From NCBI RefSeq assembly GCF_038446955.1, contig NZ_CP151803.1:6324001-6388000 (forward strand): 64,000 bases of DNA. Reading direction: 5' to 3'. Of this stretch, positions 17,260 to 25,735 are shown piece by piece; the stretch's first letter is position 1, and the number at the start of each line of letters is the position of its first letter. This stretch comes from Pedobacter sp. FW305-3-2-15-E-R2A2. GTDB taxonomy: Bacteria; Bacteroidota; Bacteroidia; Sphingobacteriales; Sphingobacteriaceae. A program made the position numbers and the translations under genes. Below the pieces are notes generated by a model, which was given only the letters and a program-made list of their open reading frames with translations, did no database searches and was not told where the DNA came from.

Positions 17260-17621
17260 TATCCTGCAACCTCCTCTTTCTTAGGTTTTTTGTTAAAAGC
17301 ACCACTGCGTTTCTTCTCATTATACGCAACCGCATGACGATCTAATCTAATGGTAAGGAAACGTAGAACACGCTCATCACGTTTTAGTTCTAATTCCAAT
17401 TTACTTACTAATTCACCTGAAGATTTATACTCTGTAAGGTGGAAGAATCCGCTTGCTTTTTTCTCAATCGGATACGCTAATTTTCTCAAACCCCAATTGT
17501 CCTCTTGAACAATTTCGGCTCCGCTATCAGTGATGATTTTGCTGAATTTGGCTAATGCCTCTTTCGCAACCTCTTCTGATAACAACGGGGTTAGAACGAT
17601 AACAGTTTCGTACTGATTCAT
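17259..17621 (-). CDS. rpsF: 30S ribosomal protein S6
   Basis: The 120-residue protein has the S6 ferredoxin-like fold: NQYETVIVLTPLLSEEVAKE, DNWGLRKLAYPIEKKASGFF and DERVLRFLTIRLDRHAVAYN, ending in a basic tail. It is first in the rpsF-rpsR-rplI operon. The leader carries a good promoter and a hairpin that may be an S6:S18 autoregulatory element. Confidence 0.98.
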   Translation of the reverse strand: MNQYETVIVLTPLLSEEVAKEALAKFSKIITDSGAEIVQEDNWGLRKLAYPIEKKASGFFHLTEYKSSGELVSKLELELKRDERVLRFLTIRLDRHAVAYNEKKRSGAFNKKPKKEEVAG

Positions 17622-17647
17622 TGTTATGATTAATTTATGTTTATTTA

Positions 17648-17662
17648 CCGCACAAAATGCGG
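17648..17662 (-). promoter_or_regulatory. Leader hairpin, candidate S6:S18 autoregulatory element
   Basis: The rpsF leader holds CCGCA, a five-base loop and TGCGG, preceded by GCCC. S6:S18 complexes are known to bind rpsF leader structures containing a conserved CCG. Position and CCG content fit, but the short form seen here does not prove homology. Confidence 0.4.
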
Positions 17663-17667
17663 GGCTG

Positions 17668-17698
17668 CAAATGTAGCAATAAAATATTAAAAATCAAA
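17668..17698 (-). promoter_or_regulatory. Promoter of rpsF-rpsR-rplI
   Basis: On the minus strand TTTG (17695-17698), 19 bp and TACATTTG (17668-17675) match the Bacteroidota consensus. It lies about 47 bp upstream of the rpsF ATG and uses the same -7 box as the tRNA promoters. Confidence 0.85.
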
Positions 17699-17702
17699 TG
17701 AT

Positions 17703-18950
17703 TTAGTGTTTACCAAACAGATAGTTAACCCCAAGTCTGAATTGTTGCTTATCTGCATTGAATAATGCATAATTTGTAATGGCTGTAGCCATGCTATAAC
17801 CAATAGAAAGTTCTATCTTTTTATTCAGTACCACTCCGGCGGTTACCGGGAAGCTCGCATAAAAAGTCTCCAGATCTACCAGATCATTGGGATTATTGGT
17901 CTCTACGGTCTCCACGCCTGTATAAAAACTCTTCGAATACCGGGTGGATTTTTGATTGCTGTAACTCGACAAATTGAGGCCAATTCCTCCGCCAATAAAT
18001 ACTTTAAAATCAGCCGCATTATACAGGTGATAAATCACCTGTGGATTGATCGCTGCCCCTAGCTGGTCAAACGATTGCATAGCGGTCGGGCTGGAAATTT
18101 TATTTTTACTCATCATTAACGACAATTCCACCCTAAACAACAACCTGCGGATGGCAGGATTTGCAAAGAAATCTAATCCCGTGGCAATTGTGGGTCCGAA
18201 AGACAATTTTGAACTGGCATCCGATCCGGCCAGCACATGTGCTCCGCTGAAGCCTAGTAAGGCCGCATTGATACCCGCTCCGGCAAAAAACCTTGATTTT
18301 GGAAATTTAGATTCCTCCAGCTGCTGATCATTAATCAACACTACAATTTTCGACAGCTCGTCCCTTGTATACTTTAACCGGCCTAAGCGGTTTTCCAGGC
18401 TTTCCGAATATTTACCGTACTTTCTTAAAATCGCCATTAGCTGACGGGCATATCTGACATTCGTGAGCATCTTTCCAGGATTGTCAGTTTGTATGTAAAG
18501 CTGTCTGATTAACTCCTGAGGTTCCTGATCTCCTTTATCCAGAATATAGTATCTTCTTTTAACCTGATCTTCATACTGAAAAAAAGTCACGCGTTGTCCC
18601 TCCTGAATCACCTGGAGAAACACGGGTTCTCGTTTAGAACTGGTATCTACCACTTCGGTAAGTTTAGACATGTCGTCGGGACCCAGACTGATATTTACGA
18701 CATGTCTTTGGTAACTGACCATATCATTGATCCCATAACCTGCACAGTCTTTCAGGGTATATGTTTTTGGACTGGCATTCCCGTCCTCTTTAAAAACAAC
18801 AGCTACAGGATTATTTTTTTCTTCTCTATAATCAAGATATCCTTTTAAAGTATCTTTTGAATTTGTCAAAACATATCCTTTATGGAAATTGGATTGGGCA
18901 AAACCGAACATTGGCAAAGTCAAAAACAGACCAGTTAGAAAGCGCTTCAT
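17703..18950 (-). CDS. Predicted outer-membrane beta-barrel protein
   Basis: The 415-residue protein has a cleavable signal peptide (about 1-19, ending FGFAQS). The first half, with KGYVLTNSKDTLKGYLDYRE and repeated references to tyrosine and charged residues, is typical of a Bacteroidota family that precedes a barrel. From about residue 215 the pattern alternates as in an 8-stranded outer-membrane barrel (FFAGAGINAALLGFSG, FKVFIGGGIGLNLSSYS, IELSIGYSMATAITNYAL) and ends LGVNYLFGKH. The role is unknown. A -7 box TAGATTTG (18973-18980, minus strand) lies upstream. Confidence 0.65.
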   Translation of the reverse strand: MKRFLTGLFLTLPMFGFAQSNFHKGYVLTNSKDTLKGYLDYREEKNNPVAVVFKEDGNASPKTYTLKDCAGYGINDMVSYQRHVVNISLGPDDMSKLTEVVDTSSKREPVFLQVIQEGQRVTFFQYEDQVKRRYYILDKGDQEPQELIRQLYIQTDNPGKMLTNVRYARQLMAILRKYGKYSESLENRLGRLKYTRDELSKIVVLINDQQLEESKFPKSRFFAGAGINAALLGFSGAHVLAGSDASSKLSFGPTIATGLDFFANPAIRRLLFRVELSLMMSKNKISSPTAMQSFDQLGAAINPQVIYHLYNAADFKVFIGGGIGLNLSSYSNQKSTRYSKSFYTGVETVETNNPNDLVDLETFYASFPVTAGVVLNKKIELSIGYSMATAITNYALFNADKQQFRLGVNYLFGKH

Positions 18951-19092
18951 AAAATGAGTTTATATTTATGCGCAAATCTAAACTTAATTATCAGTTTTGG
19001 AAAAGTATAAAAAACCCCGGTTCCAGGCCAGTTCATTTTATTTTCCAACAAATCCCCTCAGCTCCATAAAAAATTTATAATTTCGTTGCCGA

Positions 19093-20916
19093 ATGGAGAA
19101 TTTTATAGTATCAGCCCGTAAATACCGTCCGGCAACGTTTGAAACCGTTGTTGGTCAACACCACATCACGGGTACGTTAAAAAATGCCATTAAAAATAAT
19201 CAATTGGCCCAGGCTTTTTTATTCTGTGGACCAAGAGGTGTCGGTAAAACTACCTGTGCAAGGATTCTCGCAAAGACGATCAATTGTACCAGTTTAACCG
19301 CAGAACAGGAAGCTTGCGGAACCTGCGACTCCTGTGTTTCTTTTCAAACCGGCCATTCTTTCAATTTTCATGAATTAGATGCGGCATCGAACAATTCTGT
19401 TGATGACATCCGCAGTTTGATTGAGCAGGTTCGGATCCCGCCACAGGCAGGAAAATATAAGATCTATATCATTGATGAGGTGCACATGCTTTCGGCGAAC
19501 GCATTTAATGCTTTTCTGAAAACATTGGAAGAACCACCTTCTTATGCCATATTTATATTAGCGACAACGGAAAAACATAAAATCCTGCCAACGATCCTAT
19601 CCCGTTGTCAGATTTTTGACTTCAACCGGATTCAGGTAGACGACATTTCCGGTCTCCTGAACAAGATTGCGATACGGGAAAACATCAATGTAGAGGCAGA
19701 TGGATTACACATCATCGCTCAAAAGGCAGATGGTGGATTGAGGGATGCCCTTTCCATGTTTGACCAGATTGTTAGTTATACCAATAAAAACTTAACCTAT
19801 AAATCCGTAATCGATAACCTGAACATTCTGGATTATGATTACTACTTCAGGCTCACCCAATACCTGACCACTGCTGATGTCAGCAATGCCTTGATTTTAT
19901 TTGATGAGGTGCTGAACAATGGCTTTGACGGGAACAACTTCATCAACGGACTGGCAAGTCACCTGAGAAATCTTCTTGTGGCCAAGGATCCACAGACGAC
20001 AAAGTTATTGGAGGTGAGTGAAAACATCAAACAAAAATACATTAGTCAAAGTCAGCAGACGGCAGTTTCCTTTGTACTCACTGCATTAAACCTGGCCAAT
20101 CAGTGTGACCTGATCTATAAGAACAGCAAGAACCAGCGGCTCCAGGTGGAGCTGGCTCTGATCAAGATGTGCCACATTCCTTCGGTACTACAACTCGCCC
20201 AGCAGCCTACTCACTCCTCCGCAACTGACCAAGATCAGATTAAAAAAAAAACTAATGTAAGTCCGGCGCCGGCTCAAAATACAGCTCCGGTTGCTACTGC
20301 CTATAAATCAGACGAAAAGGCTCCTGCGGTGGTAGAACCCGCTCCAAAACCCATTCCTGCACCTGCGGTAAGCGCTCCGGTAAAGACGGCAACCAGTCCT
20401 GCTCCTACGGCAAAGATTGCTTTAAATCAAAAGATCAACCTTAGTGGCAGCAATACCGGAACCTTTATTCCTTCTTTAACAGACCTGAACCGAAGTTCGG
20501 CGGGAGAAGACGATGGCGAGCCGAAATACATCAGTGGTGATGACCGGGAAGTATTCACGTTAGCCCAGCTTTTAGTGTATTGGAACGAATATTCGGAAAG
20601 CGCAAAGACTTCCGGGAAGATCAATATCTATACCTTGATGTCCGGAGCTGACCCACAGCTGGAGGGAACAGAAACCATCATTGTAAAAGTAGAACACAAA
20701 CTTCAGGAAAGCCTGCTACAGGAAGAAATGGTAGACCTGATGAATTTTTTAAGGCCGAGGCTAAAAAACTTCAATGTTTCGATCAGGACCATACAAATGG
20801 CCCGGGAAGTGGTCAACAGGCTTTACACCAGTACTGAGAAGTACCAGTATCTGGTAGAAAAAAACCCTAAACTGGATGAGTTCCGCCGCAAGTTCAATCT
20901 GGACGTAAATCCTTAA
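19093..20916 (+). CDS. dnaX: DNA polymerase III subunit gamma/tau
   Basis: This 607-residue AAA+ clamp-loader ATPase has Walker A GPRGVGKTT (46-54), a zinc module (C65, C75, C78, C81), DEVH (128-131), the sensor/SRC motif (170-172) and clamp-loader domains II-III to about residue 375. A Pro/Ala-rich linker follows, then a C-terminal region beginning near FTLAQLLVYW. It loads the sliding clamp and, in the tau form, binds the polymerase. An uninterrupted run of ten A (20242-20251) encodes K384-K386 exactly at the domain III/linker junction. A one-base slip in either direction reaches TAA within three codons, giving a gamma-like product of about 387 residues. A -7-like TAATTTCG ends seven bases before the ATG. 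Confidence 0.97.
   Translation: MENFIVSARKYRPATFETVVGQHHITGTLKNAIKNNQLAQAFLFCGPRGVGKTTCARILAKTINCTSLTAEQEACGTCDSCVSFQTGHSFNFHELDAASNNSVDDIRSLIEQVRIPPQAGKYKIYIIDEVHMLSANAFNAFLKTLEEPPSYAIFILATTEKHKILPTILSRCQIFDFNRIQVDDISGLLNKIAIRENINVEADGLHIIAQKADGGLRDALSMFDQIVSYTNKNLTYKSVIDNLNILDYDYYFRLTQYLTTADVSNALILFDEVLNNGFDGNNFINGLASHLRNLLVAKDPQTTKLLEVSENIKQKYISQSQQTAVSFVLTALNLANQCDLIYKNSKNQRLQVELALIKMCHIPSVLQLAQQPTHSSATDQDQIKKKTNVSPAPAQNTAPVATAYKSDEKAPAVVEPAPKPIPAPAVSAPVKTATSPAPTAKIALNQKINLSGSNTGTFIPSLTDLNRSSAGEDDGEPKYISGDDREVFTLAQLLVYWNEYSESAKTSGKINIYTLMSGADPQLEGTETIIVKVEHKLQESLLQEEMVDLMNFLRPRLKNFNVSIRTIQMAREVVNRLYTSTEKYQYLVEKNPKLDEFRRKFNLDVNP
20242..20251 (+). promoter_or_regulatory. A10 slippage tract in dnaX
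   Basis: Ten consecutive A encode three lysines in frame. The -1 frame reads TAA at 20253-20255 and the +1 frame reads TAA at 20258-20260. T. thermophilus dnaX makes its gamma form by transcriptional slippage on an A9 run, and E. coli uses ribosomal -1 frameshifting. The location here corresponds to the end of domain III. Confidence 0.6.
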
Positions 20917-21317
20917 AATTTCTTTCTGATGGCCGGGGAATCATTAATCGGATAACCCTCTTCATCCAGGTCCTCCCGTTCATCTTCTGCAGTTCTTCCC
21001 AGCAGTTCATCTTCAGGATCCAGTTCCACACTTTGCCCGTTATCGATATGCATTCCAGCTTCTTCTAAATTTTCGCCGATTTGCTCTGCATCATTGTATT
21101 CAGTCCCATTATAAGGATTGGCTTCATCATAAGTAGAAATGCTGTCCTCTCCATTGGGAGCGGAAGTATCATAAGGTAAAGGGTGATCGTACTCTTTTTC
21201 TGTGCCTTTTACATCAAACACAAAACTATTTTTATCCTTATCGTAAGACAGATTGTCAAAATCTTTGGTTTCGCCCAGATCGGTAGGATGAAGCTTATCT
21301 TTTTTTTCGATACTCAT
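20913..21317 (-). CDS. Acidic, probably disordered conserved protein
   Basis: The protein (134 residues) is very rich in Asp, Glu, Asn, Tyr and Gly, with almost no hydrophobic core. It reads as a chain of short motifs such as HPLPYDTSAPNGEDSIS, ANPYNGTEYNDAEQIGENL and DLDEEGYPINDSPAIRKKF. There is no signal peptide. I recognise no family and infer an intrinsically disordered protein. Its stop codon overlaps the dnaX stop codon tail to tail at the palindrome TTAA. The start is an ATG 128 bp upstream of the divergent icd gene. Confidence 0.65.
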   Translation of the reverse strand: MSIEKKDKLHPTDLGETKDFDNLSYDKDKNSFVFDVKGTEKEYDHPLPYDTSAPNGEDSISTYDEANPYNGTEYNDAEQIGENLEEAGMHIDNGQSVELDPEDELLGRTAEDEREDLDEEGYPINDSPAIRKKF

Positions 21318-21445
21318 AATGGTAAGTTTATATCATCATAACGTTATAAAATCTTTAATTGTTTTTGGATTTTGTCAGAAAATGAGGCTATAAACTCAAA
21401 ATTTATATCTTTGTTTTTTCAACAATTAAAATTATATCCACTAAT

Positions 21446-22681
21446 ATGTCTGTACAAAAAATTAAAGTAACCCAACCCGTTGTAGAGTTAGATGGTGATG
21501 AAATGACCCGCATCATTTGGAAATTCATTAAAGATAAACTAATCCTTCCTTATCTGGAGCTTGACATCAAGTATTATGATTTAGGTGTAGAGTATCGTGA
21601 TGAAACCAATGACCAGGTAACAATTGATGCAGCTGAGGCGATCAAGAAATATGGTGTAGGTATCAAATGCGCAACCATCACTCCTGATGAAGACCGTGTG
21701 AAGGAATTTAATTTGAAACAAATGTGGAAATCACCAAACGGAACCATCCGTAATATTTTAGATGGAACCGTTTTCCGTGAGCCGATTGTGATGAGCAATG
21801 TTCCCCGTTTAGTACCAAACTGGACTGCCCCGATCTGTATCGGTCGTCATGCTTTTGGTGATCAATACCGTGCTACTGATTTAGTGACTAAAGGAAAAGG
21901 TAAATTAACCTTAACCTTCACCCCTGAAGATGGCAGCGAGGTTCAATCATTTGATGTGTATAACTTCAAAGGTGATGGTGTTGCATTAGCGATGTACAAT
22001 ACTGACGAAAGTATCCGCGGTTTCGCCAATGCATGTTTTAACCAGGCATTGAGCAAAAAATGGCCTTTATACCTATCTACAAAAAACACCATTCTTAAAA
22101 AATATGATGGACGTTTCAAAGACATCTTCCAGGAGATCTATGAAAACGACTTTAAAGCAAGGTTTGATGCTGCAGGAATTACTTATGAGCACCGTTTGAT
22201 CGATGACATGGTTGCTTCTGCCTTAAAATGGAATGGGAACTTCGTTTGGGCTTGTAAAAACTATGACGGCGACGTTCAGTCTGATACTGTAGCTCAAGGA
22301 TTTGGTTCATTAGGACTAATGACTTCTGTATTGATCACACCAGATGGAAAAACAATGGAAGCGGAAGCGGCACATGGTACCGTTACCCGCCACTATCGTG
22401 ATCACCAGGCTGGAAAACCAACTTCTACGAACCCGATTGCTTCCATCTTTGCATGGACAAGAGGTTTAGAGTTCCGTGGTATTTTAGACAACAACCAGGA
22501 ATTGGTTAAATTCTGTCAGGCTTTAGAGCAGGTTTGTATTGAAACTGTAGAAAGCGGAAAAATGACTAAAGATTTAGCCGTTTGTATCCATGGTAACAAA
22601 GTTGAGCATGGCAAACATTACCTATATACTGAAGAGTTCTTAGCTGCTATTGATGAGAACCTACAAGCAAAATTAGCTTAA
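21446..22681 (+). CDS. icd: Isocitrate dehydrogenase (NADP+)
   Basis: The 411-residue cytosolic TCA-cycle enzyme converts isocitrate to 2-oxoglutarate and CO2. It is of the homodimeric, eukaryote-like type, with VELDGDEMTRIIWKFIKDKL at the start, the substrate loop MWKSPNGTIRNILDGTVFREP, the metal-binding aspartates in LIDDMVASALKWNG and SDTVAQGFGSLGLM, and the cofactor region AEAAHGTVTRHYRDHQ. The length is normal for this class. A -7 box TATCTTTG (21406-21413) lies 32 bp before the ATG. A strong terminator follows. Confidence 0.97.
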   Translation: MSVQKIKVTQPVVELDGDEMTRIIWKFIKDKLILPYLELDIKYYDLGVEYRDETNDQVTIDAAEAIKKYGVGIKCATITPDEDRVKEFNLKQMWKSPNGTIRNILDGTVFREPIVMSNVPRLVPNWTAPICIGRHAFGDQYRATDLVTKGKGKLTLTFTPEDGSEVQSFDVYNFKGDGVALAMYNTDESIRGFANACFNQALSKKWPLYLSTKNTILKKYDGRFKDIFQEIYENDFKARFDAAGITYEHRLIDDMVASALKWNGNFVWACKNYDGDVQSDTVAQGFGSLGLMTSVLITPDGKTMEAEAAHGTVTRHYRDHQAGKPTSTNPIASIFAWTRGLEFRGILDNNQELVKFCQALEQVCIETVESGKMTKDLAVCIHGNKVEHGKHYLYTEEFLAAIDENLQAKLA

Positions 22682-22700
22682 TCTTTTTCCAGGATTGGAA

Positions 22701-22730
22701 AAAACCTGTTGGCTTTGCCAACAGGTTTTT
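22701..22730 (+). terminator. Intrinsic terminator of icd, probably bidirectional
   Basis: AAAACCTGTTGGC and GCCAACAGGTTTT form a perfect 13-bp stem with a TTT loop and T/A tracts on both sides. It separates icd from the convergent DUF5686 gene. Confidence 0.93.
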
Positions 22731-22733
22731 TTG

Positions 22734-25196
22734 TTAAAAAGCAGCTGATATCCTGAACCCGGTGCTGCTTCTATTGTTGTAATTAAAGTTCTTTACGAAA
22801 TTCAATCTCAGACCAAATCGCTGAACACCTACATAAGCTTCGGTATAATTCTTAATTACATCAGAGCTCAGGTAATTCACACCTATCACCTCTTCCAGCT
22901 TCAATTTTTTAAACAAGGGAATCTTACTCAAAAACAGACCTCCAAAATTGTGTTCAAAATGAGCCTCCAGGAACTGCTTTCCGGTACTGAATTCATAAGG
23001 ACTAAGCAGCAGGAAGCCATCCGTGAATTGGGTATAGACAAAAATATCGCTCCCCGCAAAATGTTTGAAGTCCATATAATACAGCTTTTTTCTATTCAGG
23101 AACTTCCCTGCAGCGACGCTATACCTGAAAGCACCAAGGATTCCAAGCTTTTTGTTGGAGTCAAAAATACGGGCTCCTACATAATCAAAATCTACCTCTG
23201 AATTAAATACTCCCTTGATCCCTTTACGATAGTCCAGCTGAAGCTTCGGGTACACAGATCCTTGTCTGATGTTAAAATCAGGGCGTTCAATATAGGTTTG
23301 TGCAAAGGCAATATTTACTGTTATCCCCATGGTAAGTGCCTTATGTGCCGTAAAAGCATAGTCGTTGCCAGATGAAGGATATGGATTATTCGCTGTAAAT
23401 TCCTTATCCGGGAAACGGCTTGCTGTTCTGAAAGAAGTATTGATTAAAGGAGTCCTGCTGGCATACTCCAGGTTACCCGAGAGGTATAATCCATTACTCA
23501 GCTCCCTTCCGGAAATGACATTTACAAAATCCTTTTTATACAGTTTGAGAATATTCTCTTTCGAGAACAAGGTACTTATGGTATTAAACAGCGGAGGGAT
23601 TGCCGAATAATTGCTGTTAAAGTCAGTATAAGCTGTTCCTCCACTCAGGCCGACATAACCATTGTGTTTACGATCATAAACATAACCCAGACTGGCATTT
23701 GCAGTCAGCTTTTTATTTTCAAACCCGTAACGGCCATTGATCTTTGCGATCAGTACGGTACTATCTTTCAGCGTCTTTCTATAAGTCAGTCCGGGGTTGT
23801 ACACCCAGCCCTCTACCGTATTATAGTTGATGTTAAAAAGTGGCCCGCTGATTCTCCATGACTCCTTTTCCTTGGTATTCTGGTGTGCATAACCCAAGGT
23901 CAACACTTTCAGCAGTTTAAACTTATTTGCTTTTCTATCGATTGAATCCCGGTATTTATCGGAACTCCTCCACAATTTAATGCTGTCCTTTTTTACATAA
24001 TCCCTGCGCTCTTCCGGGGTTAACAACATCGGACGGATTCCTGCCCAATAGGTCGAGTCTCTCTTGTTTGCATCTGCATTCACCTTCAAGACCCTGTTGG
24101 TAAAGAACTTTGGCGGAAAATTGGGTTCTATATCGTAGTTGCTGAACACACCGGTATAACTGCCCAGGAATTTGAAGCTGAAGATCCCACCTGAATAGTC
24201 ATACTGTTGACTGGCCAGCATCCATTTGCCATTTTTCACAGGAATAAACTGCTGTTTGATCTTCAGTGTGTCAATCCCTTCGATCATCGAATTGTTCGTA
24301 ATCTCCAGGTCTGTGCTGTGAATCCTCCAGCTGTCGTCAATGATATAGATGTAACCATTAAAGACCTGATCGTACTTCCGTCTGGAGATGACCTGTATTT
24401 TATTGATCCAGTCGTTGCCTTCCCTGAAAGTACCCATGAATTTATAGCGATAAAACAACATGGCATTGTCGGCGATTGGGGAAACAAAACCGACACGGCT
24501 CAGGTCGCTGATCTCGACGGTATTTTTATAAAAGCTGATCAGAAAATCAGTCGCCTGATTAAAACTAAAACCATTACTATTCCCACTCACCTTTGAAGAA
24601 ATCATTTCCTCATTAATTTTATTTGGCTGCTGGAAGTTAAACTTAGAAATGGATTCAGACAGGTAAAGGATTCCTCTTTTACCAGAGTCCAGCCCCATAT
24701 CTTTCAACTCTCCCTGGACTTCTCTACCCAGAAATTTCTTAGGTGCGTTTTTAAGTTTAGTCACCCCTTTTATGTAGGTATCACAAGAATAAGCTTTTAC
24801 CTCCGTTAAATGTTCCTTACGTTTTCTGATCGCATTCCTGATCATTTCGTATGCCGGATCTTCGGCATTGGCCTTAATCACGACATCTTTTAACTGATAG
24901 GCCTCCGCTTCCATCGCTACAGATAACTCCGTATCCTTGCTGATGTTTACCTCCCTGATCAGTTGTTTATACCCTACTGCCCTGAACATCAAGCTGTATT
25001 TTCCTTTTTCAAGTCTGAGTTGAAATTCTCCGTTTGTATTGGCTGAAGTCCCTGTACTTGTCCCCTGAATATAAATACTCGTAAAGGGGAGTATACTCTT
25101 TTCATGATCGTAGGTAATCCCTTTTAGGGTGAATTGTTGGGAAAAGGCCATACCTCCGGATAACAGGCACAGCAACAGGAACAAGAGCTTCTTCAT
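22734..25196 (-). CDS. DUF5686 / carboxypeptidase-regulatory-like outer-membrane protein
   Basis: The 820-residue protein has a signal peptide (about 1-19), a CarboxypepD_reg-like beta-sandwich (about 20-105, FTSIYIQGTSTGTSANTNGEFQL) and the DUF5686 region opening DPAYEMIRNAIRKRKEHL and continuing through YSCDTYIKGVTKLKNAPKKF. The C-terminal half alternates like a large beta-barrel and ends TGFRISAAF with a terminal phenylalanine. The family is widespread in Bacteroidota; its role is unknown, though an outer-membrane location is well supported. The gene stands alone, convergent with icd. Confidence 0.85.
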   Translation of the reverse strand: MKKLLFLLLCLLSGGMAFSQQFTLKGITYDHEKSILPFTSIYIQGTSTGTSANTNGEFQLRLEKGKYSLMFRAVGYKQLIREVNISKDTELSVAMEAEAYQLKDVVIKANAEDPAYEMIRNAIRKRKEHLTEVKAYSCDTYIKGVTKLKNAPKKFLGREVQGELKDMGLDSGKRGILYLSESISKFNFQQPNKINEEMISSKVSGNSNGFSFNQATDFLISFYKNTVEISDLSRVGFVSPIADNAMLFYRYKFMGTFREGNDWINKIQVISRRKYDQVFNGYIYIIDDSWRIHSTDLEITNNSMIEGIDTLKIKQQFIPVKNGKWMLASQQYDYSGGIFSFKFLGSYTGVFSNYDIEPNFPPKFFTNRVLKVNADANKRDSTYWAGIRPMLLTPEERRDYVKKDSIKLWRSSDKYRDSIDRKANKFKLLKVLTLGYAHQNTKEKESWRISGPLFNINYNTVEGWVYNPGLTYRKTLKDSTVLIAKINGRYGFENKKLTANASLGYVYDRKHNGYVGLSGGTAYTDFNSNYSAIPPLFNTISTLFSKENILKLYKKDFVNVISGRELSNGLYLSGNLEYASRTPLINTSFRTASRFPDKEFTANNPYPSSGNDYAFTAHKALTMGITVNIAFAQTYIERPDFNIRQGSVYPKLQLDYRKGIKGVFNSEVDFDYVGARIFDSNKKLGILGAFRYSVAAGKFLNRKKLYYMDFKHFAGSDIFVYTQFTDGFLLLSPYEFSTGKQFLEAHFEHNFGGLFLSKIPLFKKLKLEEVIGVNYLSSDVIKNYTEAYVGVQRFGLRLNFVKNFNYNNRSSTGFRISAAF

Positions 25197-25726
25197 ACAT
25201 TTTATATTATGAAGTAAAGTTGAAATAATTTGCGGATACTATTACGCATTAAAAGGTTAAAAAAAGTTAAAAAGATTAATAAAATGTCAAACGAAAAAAA
25301 ACAAAGATTCAAAACCGGCTATCCGTTGATTTTCCGAATGAGTTGAAGATATCCGGATCAACTTTTTTTCAAGGAAGGAACTGCTGGCAGAAACACTCAT
25401 TTTAACCTCAATTTATAGTCGTTGCTTACCCGCCTTTAACACGCTTCTGACCGAGTTAGCACCGAGTATAGACCGAGCTTAGAGCGAAGTTAAACCTAGC
25501 TTGGGTAAAACCAGGTATTAACCTGTCTTATGCGTGTCACATCCTAAATAAACTATACCTATTAATGACTTAATTTGAGCCAGGTTATACACTTTGTCCT
25601 ATACTGAAAAATGTTTACTGTTTCCCGTCCCTGTCTTTTAATGATCTCAAACCAATTAAATAAAGGCCAAAATCCCTGACAAAATAGCCAGCTAAAGACG
25701 CGTTTCTTTGGCCATAAATTTTAGCT
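25197..25726. other. 530-bp intergenic region with 11-bp periodic repeat
   Basis: No convincing gene is seen between the divergent DUF5686 and TonB-receptor genes. A short minus-strand open frame (25615-25809) overlaps the receptor start and has no coding character. The middle holds an 11-bp tandem repeat (25449-25503). The right end holds the -7 box TAGCTTTG (25722-25729) of the receptor gene. Confidence 0.7.
25449..25503. repeat. Five imperfect 11-bp tandem units
   Basis: The units are GACCGAGTTAG, CACCGAGTATA, GACCGAGCTTA, GAGCGAAGTTA and AACCTAGCTTG, set exactly 11 bp apart; two more degenerate units may follow to 25525. The period is not a multiple of three, so this is not coding. It places each copy on the same DNA face, as expected for cooperative binding sites or an interspersed repeat. 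Confidence 0.75.
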
Positions 25727-25735
25727 TTGTTAAAG

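Noticed and set aside
20263..20272. Downstream stimulatory hairpin for dnaX frameshifting (CCGGCGCCGG)
   Set aside because: The palindrome has too small a loop to fold as a good hairpin, so it was not counted as support for ribosomal frameshifting.
25449..25525. CRISPR array
   Set aside because: Units are only 11 bp, degenerate and without spacers; no cas genes are nearby.
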